Shown here one piece after another: positions 60,797-64,000 of a stretch of 64,000 nt of DNA. Source of the stretch: Bradyrhizobium iriomotense (GTDB lineage Bacteria > Pseudomonadota > Alphaproteobacteria > Rhizobiales > Xanthobacteraceae). The notes under the pieces were generated by a model. The model saw only the letters and a program-made list of their open reading frames with translations. It did no database searches and was not told the origin of the DNA. How positions within the stretch are numbered: the first letter of the stretch is position 1; every line of letters begins with the position of its first letter. Location of the stretch: contig NZ_JAFCJZ010000029.1 of assembly GCF_018130765.1 (NCBI RefSeq), positions 1 through 64,000 on the forward strand, given 5' to 3'. The translations under genes and the position numbers were made by a program.

Positions 60797-61768
60797 TCAA
60801 TCGACCGCGCCGAGCCGCGGAAACGCATCCGGGGCGGCGGCCAGGATCGTGCGGGCGCGGGCGGAATCGTCGTCCATCTGGCGGATCAGGGCCTCCAGAC
60901 TGTCGAATTTCAGCTCCTCGCGGATGAAGCCGACAAAGGCGCAGTCCAGCGTCTGCCCATAGAGGTCGCCCTTGAAGTCGAACAGGAAGATTTCGAGCAG
61001 GGGAGCGCCATTATCAAAGGTCGGACGGCGGCCGAAGCTGGCCACCCCGTCCAGGCGCTCAGGCCCGCGGCCGACCCGGACCGCGTAGATGCCGTGCTTG
61101 AGGCCGCAATTGGCGTCCAGGCGGATGTTGGCGGTGGGATAACCGAGGTCGCGGCCGCGCTTCTCGCCATGGATCACCTCGCCGGTGACGAACCAGGGCG
61201 CGCCCAGCATGGTGGTGGCCTCGTCGAGCTGGCCCTCGGCGAGCGCGATCCGGATGGCGCTGGAGGACACCGGCCGCTCGTCGATATCGACATGCGGCTG
61301 TACGTCGACCTCGATGCCGAGGCGGGGTGCCTCGTTCACAAGCAGGCCTGGCGAGCCGACCCGCCCCTTGCCGAAATGGAAGTCGTAGCCGACTGCGATG
61401 CCGCTGACGCCAAGGCGCCGGATCAGGTCATGGTGAATGAAGTCTTGCGCGCTGGTGCCGGCCCTTGCCTTGTCGAACGTCATGACCACGGCGCCGGCGA
61501 GCCCGGTGCCGGCCAGTAGCCGCAGCTTGGCCCGCTCGTCCGTCAGGCGGAATTGCGGGGTGTTGGGGCTGAAAAACCGCCGCGGATGCGGCTCGAAGGT
61601 CAATGCCAGCGCAGGGCGGCCATGCGTCCGGCCCATTTCCAGGGCGGCGGCGATGACGGCCCGGTGGCCGAGATGAACCCCGTCGAAATTGCCCATGGCG
61701 ACCACGGCGCCCCGGGGAATAGCGGAATCCGGCGTGCTGTCGCGAATAACGGTAAATTGCGGGGCCAT
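60797..61768 (-). CDS. ribF: bifunctional riboflavin kinase/FAD synthetase RibF
   Basis: The 323-residue enzyme phosphorylates riboflavin to FMN and then adenylates it to FAD. The synthetase P-loop-like G-N-F-D-G-V-H-L-G-H near residue 27 and the S-S-S-A-I-R motif near 170 are visible, with a riboflavin-kinase barrel after residue 185 (R-G-R-D-L-G-Y-P-T-A-N). It opens the ribF-ileS-lspA operon. Confidence 0.96.
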   Translation of the reverse strand: MAPQFTVIRDSTPDSAIPRGAVVAMGNFDGVHLGHRAVIAAALEMGRTHGRPALALTFEPHPRRFFSPNTPQFRLTDERAKLRLLAGTGLAGAVVMTFDKARAGTSAQDFIHHDLIRRLGVSGIAVGYDFHFGKGRVGSPGLLVNEAPRLGIEVDVQPHVDIDERPVSSSAIRIALAEGQLDEATTMLGAPWFVTGEVIHGEKRGRDLGYPTANIRLDANCGLKHGIYAVRVGRGPERLDGVASFGRRPTFDNGAPLLEIFLFDFKGDLYGQTLDCAFVGFIREELKFDSLEALIRQMDDDSARARTILAAAPDAFPRLGAVD

Positions 61769-61999
61769 CAGGGGAATTCTCGAACCGGCGGGACCGGCCG
61801 GGACCGTGGCTTGAGCCGCCCGATGAAGTCAAGCGGGGAAAGAGGGCCTGATTGAACACGATTTCAATTCTTCGGGGGCGGCCCCAGTTAACGCGCTGTT
61901 TAACGCCTTGGTGCTAGTCCTTGGAACGTGGAACTGCACGGGCCTCCCGCCTGGCAGGTCCGATCGTAATATTCCTGGGTATGCGTTGGGGGAGTCGAG

Positions 62000-62395
62000 A
62001 TGGCGGTTGATTTGTCGATGTCGGTTCTGGTGGTTGATGACTACAGCACCATGATCCGAATCATCAGGAATCTGCTGAAGCAGCTTGGCTTTGAGAATAT
62101 CGATGATGCCAGCGACGGTTCGGCGGCGCTGAACAAGATGCGCGGCAAGAAGTACGGGCTCGTGATCTCCGACTGGAACATGGAGCCGATGACGGGTTAC
62201 GACCTGCTGCGCGAAGTGCGCGCGGATCCGAACCTCGCCACCACGCCCTTCATCATGATCACGGCGGAATCGAAGACCGAGAACGTGATCGCGGCCAAGA
62301 AGGCCGGCGTGAACAATTATATCGTCAAGCCGTTCAACGCGGCGACGCTGAAGACCAAGATCGAAGCGGTCTTCCCGGACATGGCGAGCGCGTAA
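62000..62395 (+). CDS. cheY: CheY-type response regulator
   Basis: The 131-residue single-domain receiver has acidic residues Asp13/Asp14, phosphoryl acceptor Asp58 in V-I-S-D-W-N-M, a Thr in M-I-T-A near 88 and K-P-F near 110. The W-N-M-x-P-M-x-G segment is that of chemotaxis CheY. It has its own terminator. cheZ lies about 46 kb away in this window, which suggests a shared regulon rather than one operon. Confidence 0.93.
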   Translation: MAVDLSMSVLVVDDYSTMIRIIRNLLKQLGFENIDDASDGSAALNKMRGKKYGLVISDWNMEPMTGYDLLREVRADPNLATTPFIMITAESKTENVIAAKKAGVNNYIVKPFNAATLKTKIEAVFPDMASA

Positions 62396-62426
62396 GCGCG
62401 ATCGAAACTATTCAGTGAATTCGGAG

Positions 62427-62450
62427 AGCCCGGGCTTTGTCCCGGGCTTT
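62427..62450 (+). terminator. rho-independent terminator after cheY
   Basis: An 8-bp stem agcccggg (62427-62434) and cccgggct (62441-62448) with a six-base loop is followed by TTT. Confidence 0.85.
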
Positions 62451-62463
62451 CTGTGTTGGGATT

Positions 62464-62563
62464 GTCATTCCGGGGCGGTGCGCCAGCGCCGAACTATGGT
62501 GCGCGATTGCGCACCTGAGAATCTCGAGATTCCGGGTTCGCGCTTCGCGCGCCCCGGAATGAC
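62464..62563. repeat. palindromic intergenic repeat (gtcattccggggc)
   Basis: The ends gtcattccggggc and gccccggaatgac are perfect inverted repeats, with several inner hairpins (tgcgcgattgcgca, atctcgagat, gcgcttcgcgc). It fills the convergent junction between cheY and the HAD gene. A lone half-arm of this family occurs at 40841. Confidence 0.9.
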
Positions 62564-62576
62564 AGAAGTTAGGCCA

Positions 62577-63431
62577 TCACCACTTCAATTCGCGCATCAA
62601 GGCCTTCGGCGGGTGGCCGAACAATTCCATCACCGAGGCCGGGTCGAGCTGGTCGAGGCCTTCGAACTCCTCGGCATGGATGCCGCGGGTGACGAAAAGG
62701 CAGTCGATGCCGAACTCGCGCGCGCCGGTAAGATCGGTGCGGACGGAATCGCCGATCGCCAACACCTTTTTCCGATCGATCTGGTGGCCCTGGCGCTCGC
62801 CGGCAAGCCGCATGGCGCGCTCGTAGATCGGCCGGTGTGGCTTGCCGTAGAAGATCACCTCGCCGCCGAGCTCGCGGTACAGCTCGGCGATCGCGCCGGC
62901 GCAATAGATCAGTCGGTCGCCGCGCTCCACCACGATGTCGGGGTTGGCGCAGACCAGCGTCAGCTTGCGCTCGCGCGCCTTCAGCATCATGCCGCGATAG
63001 TCTTCGGCGGTCTCGGTCTCGTCGTCATAGAGACCGGTGCAGACGATGTAGTCGGCTTCTTCCAGCGGTGCGGTCGTCGCATCGAGGCCGCGGTAGATCG
63101 AGTTGTCACGCTCGGGGCCGAGCCAGAACATCTTGCGACCGGGATGCTCGGCGACATAGAGCCGGGTCAGGTCGCCCGATGACACGATCGCGTCATAGGT
63201 CTCGTCGGCGACACCGAGCTTGCGCAGTTGCCGCTGCACGGAGTCGGCCGGGCGCGGCGCGTTGGTGATCAGGATCACCGTACCGCCACGGCTGCGATAG
63301 GTGTGCAGCGCCTCGCAGGCTTCGGGGAAGGATTCGAGGCCGTTGTGAACGACACCCCAGATGTCGCTGAGCACGACGTCGACGCCGCCCACGAGCTCGC
63401 GCAGGCTTTCGGCGAAATGCAGCGTGGTCAT
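62577..63431 (-). CDS. TIGR01459-type HAD-superfamily hydrolase
   Basis: The 284-residue protein belongs to the NagD-like HAD group: L-S-D-I-W-G-V-V-H-N-G near residues 21-31, L-I-T-N-A-P-R-P near 55, G-K-P-H-R-P-I-Y near 195 and I-G-D-S-V-R-T-D-L-x-G-A near 226. The second Asp of motif I is replaced by Trp, a feature of this subgroup. Substrate unknown; related NagD proteins dephosphorylate small phosphometabolites. It lies 15 bases after the EAL-type gene stop on the same strand. Confidence 0.92.
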   Translation of the reverse strand: MTTLHFAESLRELVGGVDVVLSDIWGVVHNGLESFPEACEALHTYRSRGGTVILITNAPRPADSVQRQLRKLGVADETYDAIVSSGDLTRLYVAEHPGRKMFWLGPERDNSIYRGLDATTAPLEEADYIVCTGLYDDETETAEDYRGMMLKARERKLTLVCANPDIVVERGDRLIYCAGAIAELYRELGGEVIFYGKPHRPIYERAMRLAGERQGHQIDRKKVLAIGDSVRTDLTGAREFGIDCLFVTRGIHAEEFEGLDQLDPASVMELFGHPPKALMRELKW

Positions 63432-63446
63432 GATGCGTGCGGCCGA

Positions 63447-64000
63447 TCAGATGCGGCGCGCGAGCGCCGCGTTGCCGGTAATGCGCTGTGGCGAAGGCGC
63501 CGAAGGCGTCGCGCCTGAGCTTTGTGTGCCGGAGCCATTGGGTCCCTGAGTGTCCTGCGCCTGGTTGGGCGAGGCCACGCCGGTAGCAGATGCCCCCTCC
63601 GGCCGCAATGGCCGGGGCGGCGCGAACAGGAACCCCTGGCCGAACCGCACGTCATAATCGAGCAGATCGACCACGGCGCGCTCGCCCTCGATCCGCTCGG
63701 CGATCAGGTCGATGCCGAAGCGGCCGAGCAGGTCCGAGAGGTCGGACGGGTGGATGTCGGACGTCGAGGCCTGCCTGGGGTCGAGCAGCAGGGTGGCCGG
63801 CACCTTGATGAAGCGCACGCCGCGGTCGGCGAGCTCGCGCGGCTCGATCCGGAGATCCGTGACATGGTCGATCGAGAAGCGGAAACCGCGCTGGGCAAGC
63901 GCGGCGAGGTTCTCGGTCTCGGCCGGACCGAGATTGCGGAAGGTCGACTGCTTGAACTCCAGCACCAGTGACGGCGCCAGCGCCCGGTTGGCCTCGAGGA
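63447..64000 (-). CDS. degenerate EAL-domain protein, C-terminal part (cut by right edge)
   Basis: The gene continues beyond the right edge; the frame stays open past the ATG at 63965, so that ATG is internal. The visible 184 residues hold the second half of an EAL domain: L-V-L-E-F-K-Q, G-F-R-F-S-I-D-H-V-T where active EAL enzymes have A-L-D-D-F-G, and F-I-K-V-P where they have K-I-D. These changes remove catalytic metal ligands, so a cyclic-di-GMP receptor or scaffold role is more likely than phosphodiesterase activity. A Pro/Ser/Gly-rich disordered tail of about 55 residues follows. Confidence 0.8.
   Translation of the reverse strand, partial: LEANRALAPSLVLEFKQSTFRNLGPAETENLAALAQRGFRFSIDHVTDLRIEPRELADRGVRFIKVPATLLLDPRQASTSDIHPSDLSDLLGRFGIDLIAERIEGERAVVDLLDYDVRFGQGFLFAPPRPLRPEGASATGVASPNQAQDTQGPNGSGTQSSGATPSAPSPQRITGNAALARRI

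Noticed and set aside
61915..61935. Possible sigma-54 promoter ahead of cheY (ttggaacg...tgca)
   Set aside because: The spacing between the GG and GC elements is 11 bases, not the required 10, and the -24 and -12 boxes match poorly.

Overview
The window is a GC-rich chromosomal segment of an alphaproteobacterium, almost certainly a Bradyrhizobium or a close relative in the Nitrobacteraceae. This is inferred from the protein families present (DUF6101, DUF2093, DUF4170, TIGR01459 HAD proteins, a TorF-like porin, HisZ/HisG, a CheZ ending in a CheY-binding tail), from a CIRCE-controlled groESL operon, and from the many palindromic intergenic repeats. No rRNA, tRNA, insertion sequence, phage or CRISPR array was seen. 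Most genes are core or conserved accessory genes.

Layout, left to right. 0-10 kb: a Tat-type ABM-domain protein, glycolate oxidase subunits glcE-glcF, a histone H1-like lysine-rich protein, a porin, a BacA/YddA-type ABC exporter and a lactate permease. 10-25 kb: a META-like secreted protein, an uncharacterised secreted protein, groES-groEL with promoter and CIRCE operator, a lipoprotein, cheZ, an L,D-transpeptidase, a DUF2076 protein, a polyprenyl-phosphate-type glycosyltransferase overlapping a YdjC-type deacetylase, hisZ-hisG, rsmE and ubiA. 25-31.4 kb: a tightly overlapping operon of a PmbA-type protein, an inositol-phosphatase-family enzyme, DUF4170, a DUF374 acyltransferase, waaA and lpxK, the last four fitting lipid A-Kdo assembly. 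31.4-35 kb: a lower-GC stretch with two tiny candidate genes and a TadE-TadE-TadG minor-pilin cluster. 35-43 kb: a dienelactone-hydrolase-like protein lacking its nucleophile, xseA, a three-gene hydrolase/membrane/winged-helix operon with a tandem palindromic operator, purD and a fluoroacetate-dehalogenase orthologue. 43-49 kb: tadA, an rluB-type pseudouridine synthase with a very long disordered N-terminus, rsmD, mutL and a ribbon-helix-helix protein. 49-53 kb: a cytochrome c / VOC / gluconate-2-dehydrogenase-subunit-3 / GMC dehydrogenase operon and arfB. 53-62 kb: ribF-ileS-lspA, an unknown secreted protein and an active/inactive M16 peptidase pair, all on the minus strand. 62-64 kb: cheY, a TIGR01459 HAD protein and the C-terminus of a degenerate EAL protein cut by the right edge.

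The most striking non-genic feature is that nearly every convergent gene junction in the window is filled by a long inverted repeat from one of several distinct families. The best single-gene observations are the fully conserved fluoroacetate dehalogenase active site, the Ala-for-nucleophile substitution in the dienelactone-hydrolase-like protein, and the promoter with two palindromes that is probably the target of the winged-helix regulator encoded in the same operon. All functional statements rest on reading motifs and lengths by eye; no database search was run.
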